A stretch of 64,000 nucleotides of DNA from Metabacillus litoralis (GTDB lineage: Bacteria > Bacillota > Bacilli > Bacillales > Bacillaceae), in NCBI RefSeq assembly GCF_003667825.1, contig NZ_CP033043.1, positions 1,055,001 through 1,119,000 of the forward strand, written 5' to 3'. The notes under the pieces were generated by a model. It was given only the letters and a program-made list of their open reading frames with translations, made no database searches and was not told the DNA's origin. Each line of letters begins with the position of its first letter. Positions within the stretch are counted from its first letter, which is position 1. The position numbers and the translations under genes are program-made. Shown here piece by piece: positions 1-9,049 of the stretch.

Positions 1-1
1 C

Positions 2-739
2 AAATATGCTGATGCTTTAGGTGCAGCTGATTTATCTACAACTTATAAATGGGTTGTTAAAACAATTGCTCAAAAGTTTGGTTTACACGCAACATTTATG
101 CCAAAACCTGTTTTCGGTATTAATGGTTCAGGAATGCACGTTAACATGTCATTTTTCAAAGATGGAGAAAATGCATTTTATAATGAAGCTGATGAATTAC
201 AATTATCAGATGAAGCATATTCATTTATCGCTGGATTAGTTGATAATGCTAAGAATATTGTTGCTGTTACAAATCCACTAGTAAACTCTTATAAGCGTTT
301 AGTTCCAGGATATGAAGCACCTTGCTATATTGCATGGTCTGCATCTAACCGATCAGCTTTAATCCGTATTCCAGCTAAAAAAGGTATGGCAACTCGCGTA
401 GAGCTTCGTTGTCCAGATCCATCTGCAAACCCATACTTAACATTCGCGATTATCGCATCTGCTGGTTTAGAAGGAATTGAAAAAGGCTTAAAGGCTCCAG
501 CTTCTATCAATGAGGATATCTTCCACATGACAGAAGAGCGTCGTGAAGAATTGGGTATTGAAAATCTTCCGGGAAGCCTAGAAAAAGCAATTGCAGAATT
601 ACAAAACGGAGAAATTGGCCGTAAAACATTAGGTGAGCACGTATACGGTGAATACCTATCTGCTAAAAAAGCAGAATGGGATAGCTATCGTACAGCTGTT
701 CACTCTTGGGAAATCGATAACTATCAATCTAAATTTTAA
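2..739 (+). CDS. glnA: Glutamine synthetase, 3' part
   Basis: This is the C-terminal 245 codons of a type I glutamine synthetase, which makes glutamine from glutamate, ammonia and ATP. The start lies before the window; the frame is open from base 2. Conserved blocks are the NGSGMH active-site strand, NSYKRLVPGYEAP (the flap that closes over glutamate) and NRSALIRIP. The C-terminal helices end at the stop at 739. It differs from B. subtilis GlnA at many positions but shows no break in the visible part. A strong terminator follows 14 bases after the stop. Only the 3' part is visible, so its regulation (usually GlnR/TnrA) cannot be judged. Confidence 0.95.
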   Translation, partial: KYADALGAADLSTTYKWVVKTIAQKFGLHATFMPKPVFGINGSGMHVNMSFFKDGENAFYNEADELQLSDEAYSFIAGLVDNAKNIVAVTNPLVNSYKRLVPGYEAPCYIAWSASNRSALIRIPAKKGMATRVELRCPDPSANPYLTFAIIASAGLEGIEKGLKAPASINEDIFHMTEERREELGIENLPGSLEKAIAELQNGEIGRKTLGEHVYGEYLSAKKAEWDSYRTAVHSWEIDNYQSKF

Positions 740-752
740 TATAAGCTGTTGT

Positions 753-786
753 AAAAAGCCGGGTGAGAGATCACCTGGCTTTTTTT
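753..786 (+). terminator. Rho-independent terminator of glnA
   Basis: A GC-rich stem, AAAAAGCCGGGTGA paired with TCACCTGGCTTTTT around a GAGA loop, with one G-T pair, runs into a T tract. It sits just after the glnA stop. Confidence 0.9.
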
Positions 787-966
787 AGTGCCTGTCACTA
801 CCCGGTTTTTGTCGAATTGCGTCCATTTTAATAAATGGAGGATTGCTCATTAGAGTAGTCTTGTAAAATAATAATATTATGTAAACAAGAACTCTTTGGG
901 GTACAATGAAACTTTTTTCTGTAATGCCGTACTAATAGTATTAATTTATGAAATGGCGGGATATAC

Positions 967-1953
967 TTGTTAAATTCTTATCTTGAGAACAGCATAACTA
1001 ATTACAAAAGTGTTTTTACTAGTTTAAAGGATTCTTATAAATGGCATGCAGATGACAAAATTCTTATGTTAGTTTCAACGATGTATATCATAAATGATAA
1101 AAACTATGATATAGAAAGATACAGTCGTATAGCCGATTACATAAAAGCAAATGTTGGTTTCTTTTCTTATTTAAAATCAACACAAAGGTTTACAACAGCT
1201 GCTACACTCGATTTAATGACTTCAGACCCAAAAGAAGGTTTTGGAAAGTTATTAAATATATATGAAAAATTAATTCAAGAAGGGTTTTCTAGAACAACCT
1301 TTACCTATATTGCGGCTGGAACTTTATTAAAGCTTGATGATTCAAAGATTGATGTTTACATAAAGAAGTCCTTTGATATATTTAGAGGAATGAAGGAAAA
1401 GCATTTCTTTTTAACAGGGTCAGGTGATTATCCTTTAGCAACTTTGCTTTCGCAAACTGGAGAGGAAGTATCCTGTTCAATTGAACGAATGGAAAAGTAT
1501 TATCAAGAATTACATAAAAATGGATTTTACCGTGGGGATTCTTTACAGTTTTTAAGCCATATATTAGCTTTAGATCCCAATTTAGAAAAAGAAAACTTAG
1601 CCCACAAGTGTTTGGATGTGAAGGAGCTTCTTATTAACAATGGTATCAAAGTTAAAACAGCGTATTATCCTTACGTTGGAATCTTAGCATTGTTAGAACA
1701 ACCTGAAAATTATATACAAACAATTAAATTAATATATGACCAATTAAATTCTGATAAAAAATTTAAATGGCAAAAGGATATTAATTTTATGGTGGCTATT
1801 GTATTCCTATTAAAAGAAAAAACCGAATTTGGAGACTTAGTAACAACAGGAATGATTACATCTATTGAATCGATTCTTCAAGCGCAGCAAGCAGCGATGA
1901 TTGCAAGTGTGTCAGCTGCTACTGCAGCTTCTTCTTCATCTAGTGGAGGATAA
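967..1953 (+). CDS. DUF4003 family protein
   Basis: A 328-residue soluble protein that I recognise as DUF4003, a Firmicutes family without known function. It is mostly helical. Family traits include the early KWHADDKILMLVSTMYI stretch, a central FLTGSGDYPLATLL motif and a low-complexity tail rich in Ala and Ser ending SSSSSGG. The start is a TTG at 967 with a weak GGCGGGAT ribosome site; no better in-frame ATG lies nearby. It stands alone between the glnA terminator and the histidine kinase. No membrane segment or signal peptide is visible. Confidence 0.8.
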   Translation: MLNSYLENSITNYKSVFTSLKDSYKWHADDKILMLVSTMYIINDKNYDIERYSRIADYIKANVGFFSYLKSTQRFTTAATLDLMTSDPKEGFGKLLNIYEKLIQEGFSRTTFTYIAAGTLLKLDDSKIDVYIKKSFDIFRGMKEKHFFLTGSGDYPLATLLSQTGEEVSCSIERMEKYYQELHKNGFYRGDSLQFLSHILALDPNLEKENLAHKCLDVKELLINNGIKVKTAYYPYVGILALLEQPENYIQTIKLIYDQLNSDKKFKWQKDINFMVAIVFLLKEKTEFGDLVTTGMITSIESILQAQQAAMIASVSAATAASSSSSGG

Positions 1954-2107
1954 TAATGTAAAAAACAAGAATGATTCATTCCTATGCAAAATCTATGATA
2001 TTGTTGAATGAATTTGTTCTAAACACAAAATTCATGGTTATTCGACTAAAAAATTGCTATAGTAGATATAGTGGTAGTTTATTACATTATTAGTAAGTGA
2101 AGGTCGG

Positions 2108-3535
2108 ATGCAAATGATGTTACAATCATCTATTTTAGAAAAAGTTTTTATGCAATCAACAATACCTCAAATGATTTTTGAATATAATTTAAAGCAAAAT
2201 GTTGCTAATAAAGCATTTTTTGATTTTATTGGATACTCTAAAGAAGAGTGGGATGAGTTATCTATTGAAGAAGTTTCACATCCCGAAGACTATGAGTTAG
2301 ATATGCAGCTTTATCATGAAGTGTATACTGGAAAACGTGAGTCCTATCAAATGGAAAAACGGTATTTCCATAAATCAGGTGAAATTATTTGGGGATCTTT
2401 ACATGTAACGGCAATCAATGATCCTATGACAAATAATAAATACTTTTTAGCTCAGGTATTTGATATTACAGAACAAAAAAACCTTGAAAGGGTTTTGACG
2501 CATAACGAACAAAAATATAAATTGTTAGCTGATCATTCATCTGATATTATCGGCTTGTATTTGCCTGATGGGAGGTTTTTGTATACATCTCCGTCAATTA
2601 CTCAGATTTTAGGATATGAGGATGATGAATTATTGGGAGAACTTCCGTATAGCTTTATACATCCTGATGATATTTCATTTGTTGAAAAAAAACATAAATC
2701 TCTTGTAGAGAGTAAACAGCCCGTGTTAGTTACTTATCGCTTCAGACATAAAGATGGAACTTACATTTGGGTGGAATCTAACTTAAGATCTGTAATAGAT
2801 GAGCAAACTGGCAAGATTACAGGTATGATTGCAATTTCCAGAGATATTAGAAGTAGGCTTGAACAAGATAAACTTCTACATAGATCAGAAAAAATGGCTG
2901 TTGTTGGACAACTGGCTGCGGCTGTAGCACATGAAATTCGTAACCCGTTAACATCAGTTAAAGGATTTATTCAACTTTTTTCTGAAACAAAACAATGTAA
3001 TGAGGAATACATGAATATTGTTCTTAATGAGTTAGATCGTGTTGAAGATATTATTTTTGAATTTTTAACTTTAGCACGTTCACACCAAGAGAAAGTGGAA
3101 ACGATAAAGGTTGATGAGTTACTGAAACAAGTCATTCAATTGTTACAAACTCAGGCCATATTAGTTAATAAAGAAATAAATTTTTTGGTTGAATCGAACA
3201 TTCCTCCCGTAGAAGGAGATTCCAACAAGTTAAAACAGGTATTTTTTAATATTATACAAAATGCCTTGGATGCGATTGATGAGAAAGGGGTTGTTTTCGT
3301 TAGACTCTATTCTAACGATTCCCGAGTATGCATGGAATTTATTGATAATGGTTGTGGAATTCCGGAGGACCGACTTGAAAATATCGGTGAGCCCTTTTAT
3401 TCAACAAAAGAAAAGGGGACGGGAATGGGATTAATGACCAGCTATAAAATTATCGAAAACCATAAAGGGAAGATTGGTATTGATTCGACTGTCGGGAAAG
3501 GAACAACGGTAAGTGTTTCACTACCTTTGTCATAA
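2108..3535 (+). CDS. PAS-domain sensor histidine kinase, sporulation-kinase type
   Basis: A 475-residue cytoplasmic kinase with two PAS domains (about residues 15-125 and 135-250), a HisKA dimerisation helix and a HATPase domain. The phospho-accepting histidine is His275 in HEIRNPLTSVKGF. The N box (NIIQNALDAID), G1 box (DNGCGIPEDR) and G2 box (GTGMGLM) are intact. No transmembrane segment is seen, so it probably senses an internal signal through PAS. The H-box sequence and layout resemble the Bacillus sporulation kinases (KinA/KinE group) that feed phosphate to Spo0F. No response regulator gene is adjacent, which fits an orphan phosphorelay kinase. Assignment to a particular Kin orthologue is not possible by eye. 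Confidence 0.88.
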   Translation: MQMMLQSSILEKVFMQSTIPQMIFEYNLKQNVANKAFFDFIGYSKEEWDELSIEEVSHPEDYELDMQLYHEVYTGKRESYQMEKRYFHKSGEIIWGSLHVTAINDPMTNNKYFLAQVFDITEQKNLERVLTHNEQKYKLLADHSSDIIGLYLPDGRFLYTSPSITQILGYEDDELLGELPYSFIHPDDISFVEKKHKSLVESKQPVLVTYRFRHKDGTYIWVESNLRSVIDEQTGKITGMIAISRDIRSRLEQDKLLHRSEKMAVVGQLAAAVAHEIRNPLTSVKGFIQLFSETKQCNEEYMNIVLNELDRVEDIIFEFLTLARSHQEKVETIKVDELLKQVIQLLQTQAILVNKEINFLVESNIPPVEGDSNKLKQVFFNIIQNALDAIDEKGVVFVRLYSNDSRVCMEFIDNGCGIPEDRLENIGEPFYSTKEKGTGMGLMTSYKIIENHKGKIGIDSTVGKGTTVSVSLPLS

Positions 3536-3568
3536 TCCTGAATTTGAAATAGAGGAGAGGTGCTTCTC

Positions 3569-3784
3569 GTGTTTTATGTTGTTTTGGATTTAGGGTGTGC
3601 AGAGTGCGGAGAAAGCTCGAATGTCCTTGGGATTTTTACAAGTTTGGAAAAAGCAAAAGCTGCTAGAGATGAATATAAAGAATTGAATTCTTTAGATGAG
3701 TATTCTGATCATGAATTCTTTATATATGAAATCGATAAGGTAGATAAAATTTTCAACAATAGTTTTGAACATGTTGTGGAATAA
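3569..3784 (+). CDS. Small protein of unknown function with CAEC motif
   Basis: A 71-residue acidic protein starting MFYVVLDLGCAECGESSNVLG, with GTG at 3569 placed 8 bases after an AGGAGAGG ribosome site. An in-frame GTG at 3560 overlaps that site and is less likely. The CAEC pair near the N terminus could bind metal or be redox-active. The rest is charged, with a predicted beta-alpha-beta start. It follows the kinase by 33 bases and precedes a zinc-ribbon peptide, so the three may be co-transcribed. I cannot assign a family with confidence. Confidence 0.6.
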   Translation: MFYVVLDLGCAECGESSNVLGIFTSLEKAKAARDEYKELNSLDEYSDHEFFIYEIDKVDKIFNNSFEHVVE

Positions 3785-3835
3785 GAAACAATTGTCCTTT
3801 TTCATCATATATTGATTGAAAAAGGGGAATGTAAG

Positions 3836-3964
3836 ATGGTGAAATATTATTGCTCCAGATGCATGTTGTTAAATGATGAGCGCACTTCCTGTGTTAAATG
3901 CGGAAACTTAGAATTAAAACATTTAACAATAAGTGTTCAAAATCAAAAGGAAAAGAAAGAGTAG
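3836..3964 (+). CDS. 42-residue zinc-ribbon-like peptide
   Basis: An ATG after AAAGGGG opens a 42-codon gene starting MVKYYCSRCMLLNDERTSC. It contains two CxxC pairs, Cys6/Cys9 and Cys19/Cys22, the spacing of a minimal zinc ribbon, followed by a lysine- and glutamate-rich tail. It lies 51 bases after the preceding small gene and is followed by a terminator, so it is probably the last gene of the kinase transcript. No function is known; a role as a small regulatory or metal-binding peptide is only a guess. Confidence 0.55.
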   Translation: MVKYYCSRCMLLNDERTSCVKCGNLELKHLTISVQNQKEKKE

Positions 3965-3994
3965 AAATTTTCAAACTCACTTCCTTATATACAT

Positions 3995-4026
3995 TAAGGT
4001 TCTCCTAATAAATGGGGGACCTTTTT
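3995..4026. terminator. Terminator between convergent genes
   Basis: AAGGTTCTCC pairs imperfectly with GGGGGACCTT across a short loop and is followed by T's. It can serve the kinase transcript on the + strand and cotM on the - strand. Confidence 0.6.
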
Positions 4027-4083
4027 AATTGTAGTCAAAGAAAGAATGGACATGGCTGATGAAAGGGAGCGTTTACAAATGTA

Positions 4084-4488
4084 TCAGCCAATGATGTTTA
4101 TACAACTAGAGGAACTTTCAGAATCTGAGGTTTTCGAAATTTTTATTTCCAGTACTCCATTCGTAAATGTTGCTGTAATTTGTTTTTTTTCAATTCTATA
4201 TGGGAGAACAATTTTTCTAGTTACTTCATTAGTTTCATGATTTTCTGCTTTATTTTCCTTTATTACTTTAATTGTAATCTGTTCTTGACTAACGTGTATG
4301 TTGATGTTTTCTTTTTTTATATTCTCTCCAATTTCTCCCTCGATGATAAACTGATCACTAGTCTCAAATAAATCAACTCGAAACGTGTGCTCATCCAGCA
4401 AGCTTGTAAACGGATCAGTGAAAAATTGAGTCATCCACTCTTCTATACCTTTAATGTTCATTGGATTAGAACACTTTCTAATATTCAT
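4084..4488 (-). CDS. cotM: Spore coat protein CotM, Hsp20 family
   Basis: A 134-residue alpha-crystallin/Hsp20-fold protein. The start at 4488 follows a strong GGAGGTCAA ribosome site; a longer upstream reading frame lacks support. The crystallin domain covers about residues 35-120, including FRVDLFETSDQFIIEGE and the closing FTNGVLEIKISK, whose GVLEI matches the family's GVLxI-type signature. In B. subtilis, cotM lies beside sspP and sspO just before citB, exactly as here, and encodes an outer coat protein made under late mother-cell control. The Ser-rich stretch near the C terminus is a local feature. Confidence 0.85.
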   Translation of the reverse strand: MNIRKCSNPMNIKGIEEWMTQFFTDPFTSLLDEHTFRVDLFETSDQFIIEGEIGENIKKENINIHVSQEQITIKVIKENKAENHETNEVTRKIVLPYRIEKKQITATFTNGVLEIKISKTSDSESSSSCINIIG

Positions 4489-4616
4489 GTTTATTGACCT
4501 CCATAGACGTAGCGTACATAATAAAACATAGGTCCCCTTAACCTTTAAATTATTCACAAAATGATTTTTGGTGAAGGGGAATTGTCCAATGGATATCAAA
4601 AATAAGTAAAACGAGG

Positions 4617-4650
4617 AAATAAAAAAGGAATGGGGAGACCCATTCCTTTT
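4617..4650 (-). terminator. Terminator of sspP
   Basis: AAAAGGAATGGG pairs with CCCATTCCTTTT around GAGA. On the - strand it is followed by T's. The stem overlaps the sspP stop codon. Confidence 0.8.
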
Positions 4651-4795
4651 ACATATCATGACCTTGATTATTCTTTTGGCGAGTATGGTTTGCATTTTTT
4701 ACCTTTTTAGAACCGTCTAATGGTTCTGGTTGCCCTGGATTGTTTCCTTTTGGAGCATTTTTGCGAATATCTTTTCCTGTATTTTTGTTCGTCAT
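4649..4795 (-). CDS. sspP: Small acid-soluble spore protein P
   Basis: A 48-residue minor spore protein, the same length as B. subtilis SspP. It begins [17 protein letters not shown] and ends [10 protein letters not shown], with a central [15 protein letters not shown] stretch shared with that protein. An AGGAGGG ribosome site precedes the ATG. It is highly hydrophilic and probably unstructured, and is expected in the spore core. In B. subtilis sspP and sspO are co-transcribed; here a + strand gene has been inserted between them, so they must have separate promoters. Confidence 0.92.
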   Translation of the reverse strand: MTNKNTGKDIRKNAPKGNNPGQPEPLDGSKKVKNANHTRQKNNQGHDM

Positions 4796-4928
4796 CAATA
4801 TCCCTCCTCTTTATCTATATCATGAGTCAAATGTCATAAAAAAATGCTGAACAAATATGAATAAATTTTAGTTAATAACGAATCCTAATATATGGTTTAT
4901 AGATGATACCTGAAAGGAATGTGAAGAT

Positions 4929-5192
4929 ATGCCTTATAATAAGGATAAGCAACAATCGTTTCAAGCCGCACAGCAGGGAGCTGAGGAAGCTTTTGATGTT
5001 TATGATAATCTTGTAAGAGACGGTGCTGACTACGGACATCAATTGAAACATTTAGCAGAAGAAGTAAACGAGGCTTATCAGCAAATTAATAATGCGCTGG
5101 AAAATGCTTCAGAAACACAAAGAAATAGACTTGAACAATATCAGCGAGATCTTCAACAAATTGTTCAAGAAGTAAATCAAACAGAACATTAA
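4929..5192 (+). CDS. Small helical protein, unknown
   Basis: An 87-residue Gln/Glu-rich protein with heptad-like spacing through most of its length, suggesting a pair of long helices or a coiled coil. A GAAAGGAATGTGAAG ribosome region precedes the ATG. It lies between sspP and sspO on the opposite strand and is followed by a terminator. Position suggests sporulation-related expression, but I recognise no family with certainty. It resembles in size and composition the small DUF2524-like Bacillus proteins. Confidence 0.65.
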   Translation: MPYNKDKQQSFQAAQQGAEEAFDVYDNLVRDGADYGHQLKHLAEEVNEAYQQINNALENASETQRNRLEQYQRDLQQIVQEVNQTEH

Positions 5193-5219
5193 AAAACGAC
5201 GGTGATTCCGTCGTTTTTT
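5191..5219. terminator. Bidirectional terminator
   Basis: AAAAAACGACGG pairs with CCGTCGTTTTTT around TGATT. It has A and T tracts on both sides and can end both the 87-residue gene and sspO. Confidence 0.9.
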
Positions 5220-5237
5220 GTCTTCGTATAAGAAAAA

Positions 5238-5387
5238 TTATTGATTTTTCTTTCTTTTCTTATTGTTCTGTCTTTGTGCAGCTGTTAAAGGCTCATTTTG
5301 AAGTTCTTCATTGTATCCAGTGCCAACTCCTTGAGCGCTTGCATCATTCATACCCATTCTAACATGATTTGCTTTACGTTTAGCCAT
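5238..5387 (-). CDS. sspO: Small acid-soluble spore protein O
   Basis: A 49-residue protein starting [20 protein letters not shown] and ending [11 protein letters not shown]. Both ends match B. subtilis SspO (CotK). The ATG at 5387 is preceded by GGGAGGTGAAGGAAAT, a clear ribosome site. It lies divergent from citB, as in B. subtilis. It is a basic, soluble minor spore protein expected in the forespore. Confidence 0.93.
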   Translation of the reverse strand: MAKRKANHVRMGMNDASAQGVGTGYNEELQNEPLTAAQRQNNKKRKKNQ

Positions 5388-5701
5388 TATTTCCTTCACC
5401 TCCCGATAAAATTAGCTTGTCACATTTGATAAAATTGCATGCAAACTCAGTGACAGGTAAAAAAATGACAAAAAAAATATTTAAAAAATGTTAAAGTTAC
5501 TATACTATTTCCCTCAAAATTTGATATAGTAAAAAAGTAAAACTAGTACGCTTTCATAAGAATAACTTATACATATCAATAACATCATTGTTATTTACTT
5601 ATGTTACTAGTTGTATTAATATTAAATTGTGAAAATTATTAAAAATGGGGTAACATCCTTCGACAAGAGTCGATCCTTGATCTTACTAAGGGGGAGAATT
5701 A
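5388..5701 (+). promoter_or_regulatory. citB upstream region
   Basis: This 314-base AT-rich space between sspO and citB holds the citB control region. It contains the CcpC-type box listed separately, a perfect inverted repeat AATAACA-TCAT-TGTTATT at 5578-5595 and two ACTAGT copies flanking these. Close to the gene a small TCGAC-AAGA-GTCGA hairpin lies in the likely leader at 5662-5675. I could not fix the exact promoter. Confidence 0.6.
5556..5570 (+). promoter_or_regulatory. CcpC-type box
   Basis: ATAA-N7-TTAT (ATAAGAATAACTTAT) matches exactly the dyad described for CcpC, the LysR-type citrate-responsive repressor of citB in Bacillus. It lies 132 bases before the citB start. Confidence 0.7.
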
Positions 5702-8428
5702 ATGACTAATCAAGTGACTACAAAAAACGATGTTTTCCAATCACGTAAAAGCTTTACGGTTGATGGAAAGACCTACAACTACTATTCTTTACAAGCATTA
5801 GAAGATGCTGGAATTGGTAACGTTTCACGTTTACCATATTCAGTTAAAGTTCTTTTAGAATCTGTGCTACGTCAAGTAGATGGCAGAGTGATTACAAAAG
5901 AACATGTTGAAAACTTAGCTAAATGGGGAACAAGCGAACTAAAAGATATCGATGTTCCATTTAAACCATCTCGTGTTATCCTACAAGACTTCACTGGTGT
6001 ACCGGCTGTTGTTGACTTAGCTTCATTACGTAAAGCAATGGCAGATATGGGTGGAGATCCTGATAAGATTAATCCAGAGATTCCAGTAGACCTTGTTATT
6101 GACCACTCTGTACAGGTTGACCGCGCTGGAACAGCTGATGCACTTCAATTCAATATGGATCTTGAATTCGAACGTAATGCTGAGCGTTATAAATTCTTAA
6201 GCTGGGCTAAAAAATCTTTTGATAACTATCGTGCTGTACCACCTGCAACAGGTATTGTACACCAAGTTAACTTAGAGTACTTAGCAAATGTTGTTCACGC
6301 TGTACAAAACGAAGATGGTGAATTTGAATCATTCCCAGATTCATTAGTTGGAACTGACTCTCATACAACAATGATCAATGGTATCGGGGTTCTTGGATGG
6401 GGTGTTGGTGGTATCGAAGCGGAAGCTGGTATGCTAGGACAACCATCATATTTCCCAGTGCCTGAAGTAATTGGTGTTAAATTAACTGGTGAACTTCCAA
6501 ACGGTACAACTGCTACTGACTTAGCGTTAAAAGTAACTCAAGTATTACGTCAACAAGGTGTTGTTGGTAAATTCGTTGAGTTCTTTGGTCCTGGTGTAGC
6601 ACAATTACCACTTGCAGATCGTGCAACAATTGCAAATATGGCACCTGAATATGGCGCTACTTGTGGTTTCTTCCCAGTTGATGAGGAAGCTCTTAACTAC
6701 ATGCGCTTAACTGGTCGTGATGAAGAGCAAATTAAAGTAGTTGGCGAATACTGTAAAGCAAATGGACTATTCTTCACACCTGAAAATGAAGACCCAATCT
6801 TCACGAAGGTTGTCGAAATTGATCTTTCTGAAATTGAAGCAAATCTCTCTGGTCCTAAACGTCCACAAGATTTAATTCCACTTTCAGCTATGAAAGAAAA
6901 ATTCCACGAGCATTTAGTAGCTCCAGCTGGAAACCAAGGATTCGGATTAGAAAAATCTGAACTTGACAAAAAAATCACTGTGAAATTCAAAAATGGTGAT
7001 GAAACAAGCATGAAAACTGGTGCCATTGCAATTGCTGCGATCACTAGTTGTACAAATACATCAAACCCTTACGTACTAGTAGCTGCAGGTCTTGTTGCGA
7101 AAAAAGCAACAGAATTAGGCTTAGAAGTTCCTAAATATGTAAAAACATCATTAGCTCCAGGTTCTAAAGTTGTTACAGGTTACCTAGAAAATTCTGGACT
7201 ACTTCCACACCTAGAGCAACTTGGTTTTAACACAGTTGGTTATGGTTGTACAACATGTATCGGTAACTCAGGTCCACTTGCCGATGAAATCGAAGAAGCT
7301 GTAGCTGCTAACGATTTATTAGTAACATCTGTACTATCTGGTAACCGTAACTTTGAAGGTCGTATTCACCCGCTAGTAAAAGGAAACTACCTTGCATCAC
7401 CACCATTAGTTGTGGCTTATGCATTAGCAGGTACTGTTGATATCGATCTACAAAACGATTCACTAGGTAAAGACAAAGATGGTAAAGATGTATACTTTAG
7501 CGACATCTGGCCAACTACAAATGAAATTAATGAAGTTGTTAATAAGACTGTAACTCCTGAACTATTCAGAAAAGAATATGATCAAGTATTCGATGATAAC
7601 GAACGTTGGAATGCAATCGAAACAACTGACGAAGCTTTATATGTATGGGATGATTCATCAACATACATCCAAAACCCTCCATTCTTTGAAGGTTTAGAAG
7701 CTGAGGCAGGAAAAGTAGAAACGCTAAAAGGGTTACGTGTTGTTGCTAAATTTGGTGACTCTGTAACAACAGATCACATTTCTCCTGCCGGTTCTATCGG
7801 TAAAGATACACCTGCTGGTCGTTACCTACAAGAGAATGGTGTAACACCAAGAGAATTTAACTCTTATGGTTCACGTCGTGGTAACCACGAAGTTATGATG
7901 AGAGGTACATTTGCAAACATTCGTATTAAAAACCAAATCGCTCCTGGTACTGAAGGTGGATATACGACTTACTGGCCAACTGGCGAAGTTAAATCAATCT
8001 ATGATGCATGTATGGATTACAAACAAGATGGTACAGGACTTGTTGTTTTAGCTGGTAATGATTACGGAATGGGAAGCTCACGTGACTGGGCAGCTAAAGG
8101 TACAAACCTTCTTGGAATTAAAACAGTTATTGCACAAAGCTTCGAGCGTATTCACCGTAGTAACCTAGTGCTAATGGGTGTTCTTCCTCTTCAATTCAAA
8201 GAAGGAGAAAGTGCTGAATCATTAGGCTTATCTGGTAAAGAAACAATTGAAGTTGAAATTGATGAAAATGTTAAACCACGTGATTTTGTTAAAGTTACTG
8301 CTACTGATGAAGCTGGTAATAAGAAGGAATTTGAAGTATTAGTTCGTTTCGATAGTGAAGTTGAAATTGACTACTATCGTCATGGCGGAATCCTTCAAAT
8401 GGTATTACGTGATAAGTTGAAAGGCTAA
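5702..8428 (+). CDS. citB: Aconitate hydratase
   Basis: A 908-residue cytoplasmic aconitase (AcnA/IRP type) converting citrate to isocitrate through cis-aconitate in the TCA cycle. The three [4Fe-4S] ligands are Cys450 in SCTNTSNP and Cys516 and Cys519 in [11 protein letters not shown]. The N-terminal domains include [11 protein letters not shown], and the C-terminal swivelling domain includes the [10 protein letters not shown] substrate-binding loop. Length equals the family norm. The ATG follows AAGGGGGAGAA. As a member of the IRP-like group it may also bind RNA when its cluster is lost, which is established for B. subtilis CitB. Codon use is that of a highly expressed gene. A terminator follows. 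Confidence 0.98.
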   Translation: MTNQVTTKNDVFQSRKSFTVDGKTYNYYSLQALEDAGIGNVSRLPYSVKVLLESVLRQVDGRVITKEHVENLAKWGTSELKDIDVPFKPSRVILQDFTGVPAVVDLASLRKAMADMGGDPDKINPEIPVDLVIDHSVQVDRAGTADALQFNMDLEFERNAERYKFLSWAKKSFDNYRAVPPATGIVHQVNLEYLANVVHAVQNEDGEFESFPDSLVGTDSHTTMINGIGVLGWGVGGIEAEAGMLGQPSYFPVPEVIGVKLTGELPNGTTATDLALKVTQVLRQQGVVGKFVEFFGPGVAQLPLADRATIANMAPEYGATCGFFPVDEEALNYMRLTGRDEEQIKVVGEYCKANGLFFTPENEDPIFTKVVEIDLSEIEANLSGPKRPQDLIPLSAMKEKFHEHLVAPAGNQGFGLEKSELDKKITVKFKNGDETSMKTGAIAIAAITSCTNTSNPYVLVAAGLVAKKATELGLEVPKYVKTSLAPGSKVVTGYLENSGLLPHLEQLGFNTVGYGCTTCIGNSGPLADEIEEAVAANDLLVTSVLSGNRNFEGRIHPLVKGNYLASPPLVVAYALAGTVDIDLQNDSLGKDKDGKDVYFSDIWPTTNEINEVVNKTVTPELFRKEYDQVFDDNERWNAIETTDEALYVWDDSSTYIQNPPFFEGLEAEAGKVETLKGLRVVAKFGDSVTTDHISPAGSIGKDTPAGRYLQENGVTPREFNSYGSRRGNHEVMMRGTFANIRIKNQIAPGTEGGYTTYWPTGEVKSIYDACMDYKQDGTGLVVLAGNDYGMGSSRDWAAKGTNLLGIKTVIAQSFERIHRSNLVLMGVLPLQFKEGESAESLGLSGKETIEVEIDENVKPRDFVKVTATDEAGNKKEFEVLVRFDSEVEIDYYRHGGILQMVLRDKLKG

Positions 8429-8443
8429 TTATGATTAGTAATG

Positions 8444-8472
8444 AAAAGGGAACGGTTATCCGTTCCCTTTTT
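8444..8472 (+). terminator. citB terminator
   Basis: AAAAGGGAACGG pairs with CCGTTCCCTTTT around TTAT, followed by T's. Confidence 0.92.
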
Positions 8473-8624
8473 GTATGTGCTCCCAGAATGGTGATTGGAC
8501 TACAAGCCCACGTTATTCATCGTTATCTTTGTCTAAAATCTGAAACTTGCCTATTATACATTGTCCTATAGTAAAATCCATGCTTAAATAAGAAGGGATA
8601 TAGTCATTAAGGAGATCTCTATTT

Positions 8625-9035
8625 ATGTATGATGCTTTACAGGTAGGGCCTTTTACAATCCAATATTTTTGGATTATCTCTATTTCTTCTTTTATTGCCA
8701 CTTATTTTATATTAGATGGCCTTTTGAAGGAAACAACTGCAAAGAAATTTATGAAGCAACATTTTTGGACTGTAGTATTTATCATATTTATTACATATAA
8801 ATTTAGTGTTGTCCTGTTTTACCCTCAACTTTTGTTAACAAATCGGTGGCTCTTCCTTACTGGAGGAAATAATGGCATATATTTAGGTTTATGTCTATCA
8901 CTTATATTTTTATTAAGGAATATGGTTAGAGAAAGAATAGTATTCAAACATTTTGTATGTGGATTAATCATTCTGACAACGGTCTTTTTAGGGGCCTTTT
9001 CACTAGTGAAATTTATTGTATTGTCTGTCATGTAG
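8625..9035 (+). CDS. Small integral membrane protein, Lgt-like N terminus
   Basis: A 136-residue protein with about four membrane segments. Its start, VGPFTIQYFWIISISSFIATY, resembles the first helix of prolipoprotein diacylglyceryl transferase (Lgt). It lacks the downstream Lgt catalytic region and is half its length, so it is not an active Lgt. The ATG follows AAGGAGAT. It ends 14 bases before yneN, whose ribosome site overlaps its stop, so the two are translated from one mRNA. A role in supporting the membrane thiol-redox protein is an inference from this pairing. Confidence 0.7.
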   Translation: MYDALQVGPFTIQYFWIISISSFIATYFILDGLLKETTAKKFMKQHFWTVVFIIFITYKFSVVLFYPQLLLTNRWLFLTGGNNGIYLGLCLSLIFLLRNMVRERIVFKHFVCGLIILTTVFLGAFSLVKFIVLSVM

Positions 9036-9049
9036 GAGGTTTTATCATC

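Noticed and set aside
788..830. GTGCCTGTCACTACCCGG after the glnA terminator as a dispersed repeat
   Set aside because: It resembles a motif seen in other Bacillus intergenic regions, but only one copy is evident in the window, so it cannot be supported here.
6697..7044. 115-codon open frame on the - strand inside citB
   Set aside because: It lies wholly within the aconitase gene, has no ribosome site, and its sequence mirrors the codon pattern of the real gene.
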